A stretch of DNA of 64,000 bases, from the NCBI RefSeq assembly GCF_018847975.1, contig NZ_CP072597.1, forward strand, positions 868,001 to 932,000, in the 5' to 3' direction. Position 1 is the first letter of the stretch, and each line of letters begins with the position of its first letter. Source of the DNA: Lysobacter sp. K5869. GTDB lineage: Bacteria > Pseudomonadota > Gammaproteobacteria > Xanthomonadales > Xanthomonadaceae. The notes beneath the pieces are model-generated. The model did not search any database. It had not been told where the DNA came from and saw only the letters and a program-made list of their open reading frames with translations. The translations under genes and the position numbers were made by a program. Of this stretch, positions 51,033 to 59,475 are shown piece by piece.

Positions 51033-51542
51033 TGCTAAATCCTTTAGCCTTCAACGCATTCCGTACGATTTTTGAGTGGCGCATCCGGCCGCGATCGCCT
51101 GTGGGCGTCGCCTCCGTCGGCCGTGATTCGCGAAGTCGCGATGCGCGCTAAGCGCTACCGTGATCCACTCGCGTCGCGCTGCTTGCGACCTGTTGCGCGC
51201 GAACGCATCCGCCGCGTCGGCGGGAAATCGCCACGCGAACGCCGCGTCCGGTCGCAGGCGCGAGCGCCGGTCGAACCGCCGAATCCGGCCGCGGTTTCGC
51301 GACCCATGGCGACAAGTACGCGGAAATCGGCGACCTCAGGACAGAATTCGTGACGCCGGTCATAAGACAGATGAACGAGGCGAGCGCCAGCGCGGCGCCC
51401 ACGCAGCCGGCCACCGAGGTTCGGCGCATTCGATGAATTCGGCGCGTGCGACAACGCTCGACGCCTACGCGCCTTGCGATCAGTGCGGTCCATTTTCGCC
51501 CCCCGGCGGTGCGGCCTCGTTGCCCGTAGCAGCCGCTCGAAA

Positions 51543-51560
51543 CACAACGCGTGTGTTGTG
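51543..51560. promoter_or_regulatory. Inverted repeat, candidate operator of the NRPS operon
   Basis: CACAAC and GTTGTG are perfect six-base arms around a six-base spacer (GCGTGT), in an AT-richer patch about 510 bases before the NRPS start. Size and symmetry suit a dimeric regulator such as a LuxR or TetR type; no direct evidence. Confidence 0.35.
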
Positions 51561-52005
51561 AACGGCATCAACTTACAAACAAAAGCTACTTCGTCTTCAC
51601 GCCGCTTTGTCTACGAGCAATAACCGCACCTGTCAATTTGTACGGTGGCGCTTAACTGAATGTGCGAGTCGCCACACAGATTCTTCGTGATAGGCGTTAG
51701 CGTCCGATGGCCGCTGGAATCTCCTCGCGACGAAGGACAAATGCGTAGTGCGACGAAACTTGCGCGCATCGTCGCTGCGTCACAGATATCCCTCGACAAC
51801 CGCAAGTGGCGAGGATGTGCACGAAGGCGACGCGAAAACGCACACTCGATATTGCGCGCGATGCGCGAAAGTCGGTCGCACCGTCGGCGATTTTTGTTTC
51901 GCTATTGAACGATGCGAGGCGCGAGAGAGGATGTTCGCGGTTGCGATGCGGATGCGACGGCGCGCGCGGTGTGGCGAAAAGCCGGCGGCGGTGGGCGTAA
52001 TTCGC

Positions 52006-52019
52006 ACCTTATATAAGGT
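52006..52019. promoter_or_regulatory. Perfect AT-rich palindrome
   Basis: ACCTTATATAAGGT is a perfect 14-base palindrome in very GC-rich surroundings. It lies between the divergent neighbours' upstream regions (NRPS to the left; the I78-type gene points left from 52548, so it is downstream of that gene). It could be an operator or a promoter element. Confidence 0.35.
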
Positions 52020-52233
52020 ATACGCTCGGCCGTCCGGCTCTTAGCCGATGAAGGTCCGCACGCCTTAGACCCTGGGTCCGCCGCGGGCGCGGGTTCGCGC
52101 GCTGCGCGGCCCGATGCCTCGAAGGCATCGGCGGCTGCTTCGAAAGTTCATTCAAGCCGATGGACGCCGTCGCCGGCTCGCCGCCGGATTCGCCTGCGCG
52201 TTGATGCGGCGGCCATCGGCCGCGGCGCGCCGC

Positions 52234-52548
52234 TCAACCGCAGTCGACGCCCGTCACCACGTTGGCTTTGTCGACGCGCACATTGAGCCGGTCTTCGCGC
52301 CGGTCGCTGGAGAAGGTGTTGTCCGGCGCGACCACGCGCCACAAGCCCGCGCCGCTTTGCTGGAACAACTTGCGCCCGGTCGCTTCGTCGAGCGGCTGGC
52401 CGACCGCCCAGGTCAGCGCGGCGGCGTCGCAGTGTCCGCGGCCGGCGAGGTCGGGACGCGTCTGGGTCTGCGAGCAGGCCGTGGCGGCGAGCGTCAGCGC
52501 GACGGCGATCGCGGCGCGGGACAAAACGGAGCGGCGTTGGGCGTTCAT
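52234..52548 (-). CDS. I78-family peptidase inhibitor-like lipoprotein
   Basis: A 104-residue protein with a signal peptide ending in lipobox AATAC (Cys about 25) and a mature domain that matches the I78 inhibitor pattern: AVGQPLDEATGRKLFQQSGA, then RVVAPDNTF, and the C-terminal DRLNVRVDKANVVTGVDCG. I78 proteins are small potato-inhibitor-like folds that block serine proteases, protecting the cell from its own or foreign proteases. It stands upstream of no obvious partner and is expressed leftwards. Confidence 0.85.
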   Translation of the reverse strand: MNAQRRSVLSRAAIAVALTLAATACSQTQTRPDLAGRGHCDAAALTWAVGQPLDEATGRKLFQQSGAGLWRVVAPDNTFSSDRREDRLNVRVDKANVVTGVDCG

Positions 52549-52633
52549 CGTGCGACCTCAGCGGAGGGACGCCTGCATCGTCCCTCCAATGCCGCGGCTT
52601 GTCGACTGGGCGCGGCGGCTCGCGCGCGATCGG

Positions 52634-53419
52634 TCACTCCACGCTCGCCAACCACGCGGCCGCCAAATCGAGCACCGCTTGCGCGCGCTCGCGATGCGGC
52701 ACGTGGCCGCAGTCTTGCAGGATCTTCAGCGTCGCCGGCCCCGCCACGCCCGCGGCGATGCGTTCGGGATGGCGCACGCTGCCGTATTCGTCGCGCTCGC
52801 CGTGGATCGCCAGGGTCGGACTCGTCGTGCGCGCCAGTTCCGCATCGAGCGTCCACTCGGCGAACTCCGGCGCCAGCCATGTGTCGATCCATGCGCCGAG
52901 CACCCAGGCCGCCTTGTCGCCGTGGTACTTGCTCAAGCGCTCGACCTGGCCGGGCTGCGCGAACGCGGCGCGCGCGGCGAGGATGCCCTCGCGGGTGCGG
53001 TCCTCGACGAAGGCTTGCGCCGATTCGGTGATCAGCGCGGCGCACCGCGCCGGATGCCGCGCCGCGCACCCCACGGCCATGCCGCCGCCGACGCTGTGGC
53101 CGAACACGACGAAGCGCTCCAGCGCGAACGCCTCGCGCACCTGCGCGAAGCCTTGGTCCGCCTCCGCGGCGATGAAGTCGAACCCCAGCCGCCCCGGATG
53201 CGGATCGGACCGGCCGAAACCGAGGCGGTCGTAAGCGATCACCACGCGGCCGCTGGCCGCCGCCAATCGCGCCGGGAAGTCGCGCCACAACTCGACGCAG
53301 CCGAGCGAATCGTGCAGCAGCACGATGGTCGCGGCGTCGTCGCGGCCGGGCCAACGCTGCGCGAACAGGCGGCCGTGCGGCGCGGCGATCCAGAAGTCTT
53401 GCGGTACGGATGTCGACAT
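52634..53419 (-). CDS. Alpha/beta-hydrolase
   Basis: A 261-residue protein with the alpha/beta-hydrolase fold: oxyanion-hole strand TIVLLHDSLGCVELW near residue 35, VVIAYDRLGFGRS, the nucleophile elbow VVFGHSVGGGMA (Ser about 108), a late Asp in AIHGERDEYG and the His in CGHVPHRER. The substrate is unknown; sequence resembles lipase/esterase-like or haloalkane-type hydrolases. It lies seven bases upstream of the azlD stop on the same strand, but it is read in the same direction as azlCD and so may follow them in one transcript. Confidence 0.88.
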   Translation of the reverse strand: MSTSVPQDFWIAAPHGRLFAQRWPGRDDAATIVLLHDSLGCVELWRDFPARLAAASGRVVIAYDRLGFGRSDPHPGRLGFDFIAAEADQGFAQVREAFALERFVVFGHSVGGGMAVGCAARHPARCAALITESAQAFVEDRTREGILAARAAFAQPGQVERLSKYHGDKAAWVLGAWIDTWLAPEFAEWTLDAELARTTSPTLAIHGERDEYGSVRHPERIAAGVAGPATLKILQDCGHVPHRERAQAVLDLAAAWLASVE

Positions 53420-53426
53420 GCGCGCG

Positions 53427-53729
53427 TCAACCTAACAGATGCCGCAACACGCCGGCCGAGGCGATGCCGATCAAGACCGTCGGCAACATCGACCATCGCG
53501 TCGCGGCGAACACGGTGATCGCCAGCGCGACGAGGTCGGCGGGACGGCCGGAGACGAAGTCCGGCGCGATCACCGCGATCAGCACGCAACCCGGCGCGGC
53601 GTCCATCACCGCAACCGCGCGCGGGCCGAGCGCGCGGTTGCGCAGCGCCAGATAGCCGCCGATGCGGGTGAGGTAGGTGACCAGCGCCATCGCGGCGATG
53701 GTCGCGGCGGTGTGAGGATCCACGCTCAT
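53427..53729 (-). CDS. azlD: AzlD-type amino-acid exporter subunit
   Basis: A 100-residue protein with three or four hydrophobic helices and the AzlD N-terminus ALVTYLTRIGGYLAL, then VMDAAPGCVLIAVIAPDF. AzlD works with AzlC to export branched-chain amino acids. The ATG overlaps the azlC stop (ATGA at 53726-53729), so the subunits are co-translated. Confidence 0.9.
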   Translation of the reverse strand: MSVDPHTAATIAAMALVTYLTRIGGYLALRNRALGPRAVAVMDAAPGCVLIAVIAPDFVSGRPADLVALAITVFAATRWSMLPTVLIGIASAGVLRHLLG

Positions 53730-54460
53730 GCCGCGGACTCCGCGCGCCACGCGGCGACCGCCAGGCCCACGATCGCGCCGGCGGCGACGTACCACGCGCC
53801 GGGCACCAGCAAATGCACGGCGGCGGCGGCGATCAGGCTGGCCAGCCACGGCAGCGCCGCGCGCCAGCCCTTCCACATCCCGCGCAGCAACACCAGGAAC
53901 ACCGCGGCGAAGGCCATGTCGAAACCGTAGCCGCGCACGTCGCCGATCAACGGCCCCAAGGCCGCGCCGAGCGCGGTGCAGGCGATCCAGGTCAGGTACA
54001 AGCCGGCCGACACGCCCAGGTAATAGCGCAGGCTGAAGACGCGGCGGCGTTGCGCGTCGGCCAGACCCAGCGCCCAGCTCTCGTCGCACATGAAGAACAG
54101 CGCCGGCAGCGTCTTGCGCAGCGGCAAGCGCTGCAGCCACGGCGCCAGCGCGGCGCCCATCAGCAGGTGGCGGCTGTTGATCAGCGCGGTCATCGCCGCG
54201 ATCAACAGCAGATGCGGCGGCGAACTCCACAGCTCGACCGCGGCGAATTCCGAGCCGCCGCCGAAGTTGAGCCCGGTCATCAGCGGCACTTCGATCGGGT
54301 TGAGCCCTTTCTGCGCCGCTTGCGCGCCGAGCACCAAGGCGAAGGGGACGAAGCCGAGCATCACCGGCGCGGCGGCGGTCAGTCCGCGGCGGAATTCGCC
54401 GCGGCGTTCGGGCGCGCCGGCCAGGGCGGCGCTGTCGATACAGGGGGAGGCCTCGCTCAT
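53726..54460 (-). CDS. azlC: AzlC-type branched-chain amino-acid exporter
   Basis: A 244-residue inner-membrane protein with the AzlC signature RRGLTAAAPVMLGFVPFALV at its N-terminus, INSRHLLMGAALAPWL near residue 95, and LFFMCDESWAL. The start is ATG 54460; upstream in-frame extension lacks sense. With azlD it forms an exporter for leucine, isoleucine, valine or related compounds. It is divergent from an Lrp-family regulator 103 bases away, which probably controls it. Confidence 0.92.
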   Translation of the reverse strand: MSEASPCIDSAALAGAPERRGEFRRGLTAAAPVMLGFVPFALVLGAQAAQKGLNPIEVPLMTGLNFGGGSEFAAVELWSSPPHLLLIAAMTALINSRHLLMGAALAPWLQRLPLRKTLPALFFMCDESWALGLADAQRRRVFSLRYYLGVSAGLYLTWIACTALGAALGPLIGDVRGYGFDMAFAAVFLVLLRGMWKGWRAALPWLASLIAAAAVHLLVPGAWYVAAGAIVGLAVAAWRAESAA

Positions 54461-54563
54461 GCGGCGTTTCTCGGTGCGGGCGAGAAAGCATAGGGCGCGC
54501 GCCTTGAAATCGGGTTGCGAAGATGCGGCCGAAACCGGCGTTCGTGGCATCATCGGCGGACGA

Positions 54564-55049
54564 ATGGCGATTTCGCGCAATCCGATGCCAAACCCGCTCG
54601 ACAAGACCGACCGCCGCATCCTCGCCGCCCTGCAGCGCGACGGGCGCCTGCAGAACCTGGAGCTGGCGCGCGAGGTCGGCCTGTCGCCCTCGGCCTGCCT
54701 GCGCCGGGTGCGGCTGCTGGAGGAATCCGGGGTGATCGAGCGCTACGTCGCCCTGCTCGACGCGGCCCGCATCGGCGCCGGCTTCACCGTGTTCGCGCGG
54801 GTGTGGCTGGCGGGGCAGGATCAGGCCACGGTCGAGCGCTTCATCGAAGCCGTGCGCGGGTTTCCCGAGGTCACCGAATGCCATTTGATGGCCGGCGACT
54901 GCGATTTCCTGCTGCGCGTGGCGGTCGCCGATCTGGACGCGTACCGCCGCTTCCAGGTCGAGCATCTCAACCGCATTCCCGGCATCCAGAGCGTCAAGAC
55001 CGAGATTCCGATGCAGCGGATCAAGCAGTCGACGCAGTTGCCGCTGTAG
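54564..55049 (+). CDS. Lrp/AsnC-family regulator
   Basis: A 161-residue protein. The helix-turn-helix (LDKTDRRILAALQRDGRLQN and LAREVGLSPSACLRRVRLLE) is followed by a RAM ligand-binding domain with VRGFPEVTECHLMAGDCDFLLRV (in parts) that senses amino acids. The start may be ATG 54564 (GGCGGA upstream) or ATG 54585. The intergenic space to azlC is a natural place for its operator, as in E. coli-type Lrp/azl pairs. Confidence 0.92.
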   Translation: MAISRNPMPNPLDKTDRRILAALQRDGRLQNLELAREVGLSPSACLRRVRLLEESGVIERYVALLDAARIGAGFTVFARVWLAGQDQATVERFIEAVRGFPEVTECHLMAGDCDFLLRVAVADLDAYRRFQVEHLNRIPGIQSVKTEIPMQRIKQSTQLPL

Positions 55050-55142
55050 CGCCGGGCGCGCGGCGCCGTCGGGGCCGATCGCGCGCGGCGCGGATCCGGG
55101 CGCCGGCCTCGGCGCCCGGTGCGGCCGCACGGCCGCGCGAGG

Positions 55143-55412
55143 TCAGTTCTGCTCGCCGCCGCCCGGCGGCGCGATCACGAAGCAGCGGCCGCGGTCGACG
55201 GTGTACGCCCCGCTCCACACGCCCCAGCCCGGCGGCTGCGGATCGGCGCAGCCGCGGCTGATCAGCTGCATGCCGATCGTGTTGCCGGCGTTGTCGGTGT
55301 AGGTGCGGATTTCCACGTACGGGCCGGGCTGCGACAACGCGGCGCCGGCCAGCGCCAGCGAACACACGGCCAGAGCGGCGGCGAACATCCCTTTACTGCG
55401 GAGCTTGCGCAT
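55143..55412 (-). CDS. Small secreted protein, DUF6289-like
   Basis: An 89-residue protein with a signal peptide (cleavage near ALS, residue 27) and a short mature part holding EIRTYTDNAGNTIGMQLI, CADPQPPGWG and CFVIAP. This is the style of the DUF6289 family of small exported proteins common in Lysobacter and relatives; two cysteines may form a disulphide. Function unknown. It is single and reads leftwards. Confidence 0.6.
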   Translation of the reverse strand: MRKLRSKGMFAAALAVCSLALAGAALSQPGPYVEIRTYTDNAGNTIGMQLISRGCADPQPPGWGVWSGAYTVDRGRCFVIAPPGGGEQN

Positions 55413-55528
55413 GTCCTTCTCCTTGGAAGCGTCGCGCGCCGGGGCGGCGCGCGACCGCTGCCTCCCGCTCTAGCGCCGCCGCCGCGCGCTGTCAAAACGC
55501 GCGTTCGCGGACAGTGACGCGCGGCGGC

Positions 55529-55894
55529 TTACGGCTTCGTCGCCGCCCGATCCGGCACAGCGCGCGCGGCCGGCGGCGCCGCCACGCGCAGGCCGCGGCT
55601 GCGGCAGATGTCGATGTCGGCGTACTCCAGCACGCGGCCGTCGGCGAGCGAGAAACGCAGGTCGTAGCGGCAGTCCGGGCCGGGCAGTTCGATCGTCGCG
55701 CTCTCGCCGCCGCCGCGCAGCGGCGCGCCGAGCGGCTTGTCGGCGAAGTCCGCGGCGCCGGCCTTGGACGCGGCGACCGCGACGATGCTGTCGCCGCCGC
55801 GGTTGACCAACTCGAAGTAGCGGGCGTGCGCCTGCGCGGCGGACGCGGCCGCGAGCGCGACCAGGACGAGGGCGGCGGTGCGGATCGCGGGCAT
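55529..55894 (-). CDS. Small exported hypothetical protein, 121 aa
   Basis: Signal peptide of about 22 residues (ALVLVALAAASAAQA), then a beta-rich domain with RYFELVNRGGDSIVAVAAS, CRYDLRFSLADGR and DIDICRSRGLRV. The pair of Cys may be disulphide-linked. No family is assigned. The ATG at 55894 gives a clean signal sequence. It is divergent from the histidine-kinase gene. Confidence 0.7.
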   Translation of the reverse strand: MPAIRTAALVLVALAAASAAQAHARYFELVNRGGDSIVAVAASKAGAADFADKPLGAPLRGGGESATIELPGPDCRYDLRFSLADGRVLEYADIDICRSRGLRVAAPPAARAVPDRAATKP

Positions 55895-56098
55895 GGCGGG
55901 TCTCCGGGGTCGGCGAGGGCGGTCCGGCGGATCGGTCGGGGCCGGGTTCGCGCACATCGCAGCGCGCCGGCGCGCGCGCGACCAGCGCGGCGGGACGAAT
56001 CGTCGCGGCCGCGGGACGGATCGTCGCCGCGGCGGCCGCGCTTTGCCGCGCGCGCCGCGGCGCTTACGATGCCGGCGAAGCGATTTCGGGCCGCGCCG

Positions 56099-57232
56099 AT
56101 GCAAATCCAATTGGGCGACACCTCCATCGGCCTGGGCCGCTACCTGAGCTTGTGGACGGCGGTGGCGCTGGCCTTCGCCCTGCAGCACATGCTGTTCGAC
56201 GCGATCGTCGGGCCCGAGGTGTGGTCGCTCTGGGACTATCTGCGTTGGGCGTTGATCCAGTGGTTCACCTGGGCCGCGCTGGCGCCGTGGGTGTTCCGGC
56301 TGGCGGCGCGGCATCCGCTGCGTTCGCCGCTGAACCTGCGCGGGCTCGGCCGGCAGGCGCTGCTGAGCGTGGGCGTGACCGCGCTGGCGCTGGCGATCGG
56401 CTCGGCGGTCTCGACCTTGTTCGAGCCCAGCGGCTTCGCTCAGCAGCTGGTCTATTTCGTCGGCCAGCACGCCGCCACCGGCCTGCTGACCTATTGGGCG
56501 CTGCTGGCGATCCAGCATTCGCTGCACTCGCGCGCCGAGCAGAGCCGGCGCGAACTTGAAGCGAGCCGGTTGGCGCGCGAGTTGGCGCAGTCGCGGCTGC
56601 AGGTGCTCAAGACCCAGCTGCAGCCGCACTTCCTGTTCAACACCCTGCACGCCATCGTGACCTTGCTCGACGAGGACCAGCGTTCGGCCGAAGACATGCT
56701 GCTGCGCCTGAGCGAGTTGCTGCGCGCGTTCCTGGAGGATTACGACGGCCAGGAGATTTCGCTGCGGCGCGAGCTGGATCTGCTGGAGCTGTACCTGGGC
56801 ATCCAGCGCAAGCGCTTCCAGGACCGCCTGGACGCGCGCATCTACGCCGACCCCGAGGCGCTGGATTGCGCGGTGCCGAGCCTGTTGCTGCAGCCCATCG
56901 TCGAGAACGCGATCCGCCACGGCATCGGCCGCCGGGTCGGCGCGGACCGGGTCGAGATCGATTGCCGGCGCGAACACGGGCAGCTGCGGATCGAGGTGCG
57001 CAATCGCAACAGCGAACTGACCCCGGGCGAGAGCGCGCAGGGCCACGGCATCGGCCTGTCCAACACCCGCCTGCGCCTGCGCGAACTCTACGGCGACGAC
57101 GCGCAGCTGCGCCTGGACGCGCTGTGGCCGCAGGGCGTGGCCTGCCGCATCGCCTTGCCGGCGCGCGAACTCGACGAAGACGTGGAAGTGCCCGCCGGCG
57201 CGGCGCCGCCCGCGAGAGCGCCGCGCGCATGA
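56099..57232 (+). CDS. LytS-type sensor histidine kinase
   Basis: A 377-residue membrane kinase. Four hydrophobic helices occupy residues 15-150, followed by a coiled linker and the LytS-type His_kinase domain: LQPHFLFNTLHAI holds the phosphorylated His, LLLQPIVENAIRHG is the N box, and GHGIGLSNTRLR the G box. The start could also be ATG 56069, ten codons earlier. Its stop overlaps the regulator's ATG (ATGA), so kinase and regulator are co-translated. The signal is unknown. Confidence 0.93.
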   Translation: MQIQLGDTSIGLGRYLSLWTAVALAFALQHMLFDAIVGPEVWSLWDYLRWALIQWFTWAALAPWVFRLAARHPLRSPLNLRGLGRQALLSVGVTALALAIGSAVSTLFEPSGFAQQLVYFVGQHAATGLLTYWALLAIQHSLHSRAEQSRRELEASRLARELAQSRLQVLKTQLQPHFLFNTLHAIVTLLDEDQRSAEDMLLRLSELLRAFLEDYDGQEISLRRELDLLELYLGIQRKRFQDRLDARIYADPEALDCAVPSLLLQPIVENAIRHGIGRRVGADRVEIDCRREHGQLRIEVRNRNSELTPGESAQGHGIGLSNTRLRLRELYGDDAQLRLDALWPQGVACRIALPARELDEDVEVPAGAAPPARAPRA

Positions 57233-57996
57233 GCCTGGGCGTGCTGGTGGTCGACGACGAACCGCTGGCGCGGCTGGCGATCGTGCGCCTGCTGCGCGAA
57301 GACCCGCAGCTGCGTTTGCTCGGCGAATGCGGCGACGGCGCCAGCGCGGTGCGCGCGATCGCGCAGCTGGCGCCGGATTTGGTGTTCCTCGACATCCAGA
57401 TGCCGGCGATGACCGGGCTGGACGTGATCGCCGCGGTCGGCGAGGCGCGCATGCCGGCGACCGTGTTCGTCACCGCCTACGAGCAATACGCGGTGCGCGC
57501 GTTCGAGGCCAACGCGGTGGATTATCTGGTCAAGCCCTTCAGCCGCGAGCGCTTCGCTGCCACCGTGCAGCGCGCCAAGCTGCGGCTGGCCGCGCAGGCG
57601 GGTTTGGGCAGCCAGATCCTGCAGGCGCTGGACGCGCTGCGGCAGAAACACGACTACCTGCAACGCATCCCGGTGCGCGAAGGCGAGGAAGTGGTGTTGA
57701 TCGCGGTCGAGGACATCGTCTGGATCAAGGCCAACCGCAACACCGTGCAGATCCACGCCGGCGGCCGCGCGCACGAGCTGCGCGAAACCCTGACCGCGCT
57801 GGCCGCGCGCCTGGACCCGCGCGACTTCGCCCGCGTGCATCGCTCGGCCATCGTCAACGTCAAGCGGGTGCGCAGCATCCAGCCCTGGTTCAACGGCTAT
57901 CACGTGGTGACCATGGACGACGGCCACCGCCTGCGCATGAGCCGCTACCAGCACGAGAGCTTCCTGCGCTTGGCGACGGTTCGCGGAGACGAATGA
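57229..57996 (+). CDS. LytTR-family response regulator
   Basis: A 255-residue protein. The receiver domain (1-120) has VLVVDDEPLARLAI, the phospho-acceptor VFLDIQMPAMTG and the Lys-bearing VDYLVKPF. The LytTR DNA-binding domain (about 145-250) shows VEDIVWIKANRNTVQIH and FARVHRSAIVNVKRV. It is the partner of the upstream kinase. It may also reach the AfsA-led operon 0.7 kb downstream, a guess from proximity only. Confidence 0.94.
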   Translation: MSLGVLVVDDEPLARLAIVRLLREDPQLRLLGECGDGASAVRAIAQLAPDLVFLDIQMPAMTGLDVIAAVGEARMPATVFVTAYEQYAVRAFEANAVDYLVKPFSRERFAATVQRAKLRLAAQAGLGSQILQALDALRQKHDYLQRIPVREGEEVVLIAVEDIVWIKANRNTVQIHAGGRAHELRETLTALAARLDPRDFARVHRSAIVNVKRVRSIQPWFNGYHVVTMDDGHRLRMSRYQHESFLRLATVRGDE

Positions 57997-58022
57997 CCGG
58001 ACCGCGCTGCGCGTGAGTTCCC

Positions 58023-58047
58023 TGTAGGAGCGGCGTAAGCCGCGACC
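58023..58047. repeat. REP-like element
   Basis: The sequence TGTAGGAGCGGCGTAAGCCGCGACC matches the GTAGGAGCGGC...GCCGCGA pattern of repetitive extragenic palindromes in Pseudomonas and Stenotrophomonas-type genomes (shown here as tgtaggagcggcg then taagccgcgacc). It lies 26 bases after the LytTR stop and can fold as a small hairpin. No second copy was noticed in the window. Confidence 0.55.
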
Positions 58048-58211
58048 CCGCCCCCTTCCGCCCGCCGCACACCCTCGACCGCGCCCAAGACTCCGGTGAG
58101 CATCCGTGAGCGACCCCATAACGCGCCCGCCTCGACGCTTCGCGCTTGACCGCCATCGCTGACCTTCACGCCGCGCGCCGCTATCGTGGCTGCACACGGA
58201 CGAGGACGCGC

Positions 58212-58340
58212 ATGAACGACCGCAGGTTCACCTGGATCGCCGTCGCCGCGACTTGCCTCCTGTCCGCGGTGGCGATGCTCGCCGCTTATCTCGGGATCGG
58301 CTTTCTGCACGAGTTCCTGTTCGATATCGATCGCGGCTGA
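58212..58340 (+). CDS. Small membrane protein, 42 aa
   Basis: Begins MNDRRFTWIAVAA and has one hydrophobic helix (ATCLLSAVAMLAAYLGIGF) followed by an acidic C-terminus. The ATG at 58212 follows GGACG. Size and layout are typical of single-helix small proteins; function unknown. Codon use is consistent with a real gene, but it is short. Confidence 0.5.
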   Translation: MNDRRFTWIAVAATCLLSAVAMLAAYLGIGFLHEFLFDIDRG

Positions 58341-58723
58341 GCCGCGCGCCCGCGCCGCGACCGCGATGGCGCGCCGAAGCCACGCCGCGACTCCCTCGAG
58401 AACGTCTCATCGACTAGCGCCGCTCGTCGGAGCCCGCGTTCCGCACTAGCTGCGACCGCGAAAACCACTTCGCGTCAATAGACCGATTCGCGCGCGCATC
58501 GCCGCGACTGCGAAGCGCATCGCACAAACGAATCGCGACGCGCGCCCGGGCGCATTTTTGCGACCGCCGCCCAAAGAGGTCGCAGCGGCTGCGAAGCGCG
58601 TGCGGAGAATCGTTTTTCCACCCTCTTCCGCCCGGCGACGCGTTCGCTCCGCGCCCGGCGAGGGCTCGGCACCGCGCCGACGCGCGCGGCATTCCAACGA
58701 CTTTGGATGCATTCCGACACCCT
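58341..58723. other. Gene-free region upstream of the AfsA-led operon
   Basis: No supported frame. It contains repeated cgcg/gcgaa strings and a few AT-rich spots (tttttcc near 58615), and presumably holds the promoter for the operon starting at 58724. No clear Shine-Dalgarno precedes that ATG. Confidence 0.45.
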
Positions 58724-59473
58724 ATGAACAACGTACTGTTTTTAGTCGGCCAACACTTCGTCGCGCCCGCCATGCCGGACAACGTGCTCGGCCTGTCCGG
58801 TTTCGTGTCCTCGCTGCGTCAAGGCGGCCGCGGCGCCGACGGCGAGCCCTGCGAACTGCACCTGGGCCAAGGCATCAGCGCCTACGACGCGCGCTATCTT
58901 CGCGAGGAACTGCAGCGCCGCGGCCTCGCCCGCCGCTATCTGGTGCGCGGCGACGAGCCGCACAAAGCCTCGCGCGCGCAGGTGCACAAGCATCTGGAAA
59001 AGAACGTGCTGATCAGCGATCTGAGCGCGCTCGGCGACTGCCGCTTCCGCGCCCGGCTGCGCGTGGACGACGACAACGAATTGCTGCTCGACCACGCCTC
59101 GGGCTGGCACGTGCCCGGCATGGTGATCCTGGAGGCGATGCGGCAGATGGCGATGGCCTCGGTGGTCGCTTCCGGCGCGCTGGAATCGTTGGGACCGGAC
59201 TGCGGTTTCATGATCCAAAGCTGGAACACGCGCTTCCTCAGCTTTCTGGTGCCGCTGGATTCGCAACTGGAATGCTCGCTGCTGCCGCTGGGCGCGCCGC
59301 GCGGCCGGCGCTTGGAATTCCGCGGCGACATCGCGGTGATGCAATGCGAGCGTATCTCGGCCGAAGCGTCGCTGGAATTCGCCGCGCTGGAAAAGCGCGC
59401 GCTGGAGTCGGTCGAGGAACGTCACGCGCGTTCGGCGCTGCGCCAGTTCCCGCAACCGGCGGCGGTGGATTGA
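58724..59473 (+). CDS. AfsA-type (A-factor biosynthesis) hotdog protein
   Basis: A 249-residue protein. The AfsA hotdog hallmarks are visible: VHKHLEKNVLISDLSALGDCRFRARL (in parts at residues 87-112), then LLDHASGWHVPGMVILEAMRQ (about 121-141), the central helix motif DHxxxxHVPGMxLLEAxRQ. AfsA condenses a beta-keto acyl-ACP with dihydroxyacetone phosphate in gamma-butyrolactone signal synthesis in Streptomyces. This protein is shorter than AfsA (about 300 residues, two hotdog repeats), with one full repeat. The N-terminal 75 residues are not assigned. It is the first gene of a five-gene, tightly packed operon. Enzyme versus binding role is open. Confidence 0.85.
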   Translation: MNNVLFLVGQHFVAPAMPDNVLGLSGFVSSLRQGGRGADGEPCELHLGQGISAYDARYLREELQRRGLARRYLVRGDEPHKASRAQVHKHLEKNVLISDLSALGDCRFRARLRVDDDNELLLDHASGWHVPGMVILEAMRQMAMASVVASGALESLGPDCGFMIQSWNTRFLSFLVPLDSQLECSLLPLGAPRGRRLEFRGDIAVMQCERISAEASLEFAALEKRALESVEERHARSALRQFPQPAAVD

Positions 59474-59475
59474 GC

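Larger units (their letters stand above)
51033..52233. other. 1.2-kb gene-free region upstream of the NRPS operon
   Basis: No supported gene on either strand; frames here are Arg/Ser-rich and lack starts. The stretch at 51535-51710 is AT-richer and is the most likely place for the NRPS promoter. It holds an inverted repeat at 51543-51560; a second palindrome lies at 52006-52019. There is no regulator gene and no remnant of the missing N-terminal half of the first condensation domain that I can recognise. Confidence 0.5.
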
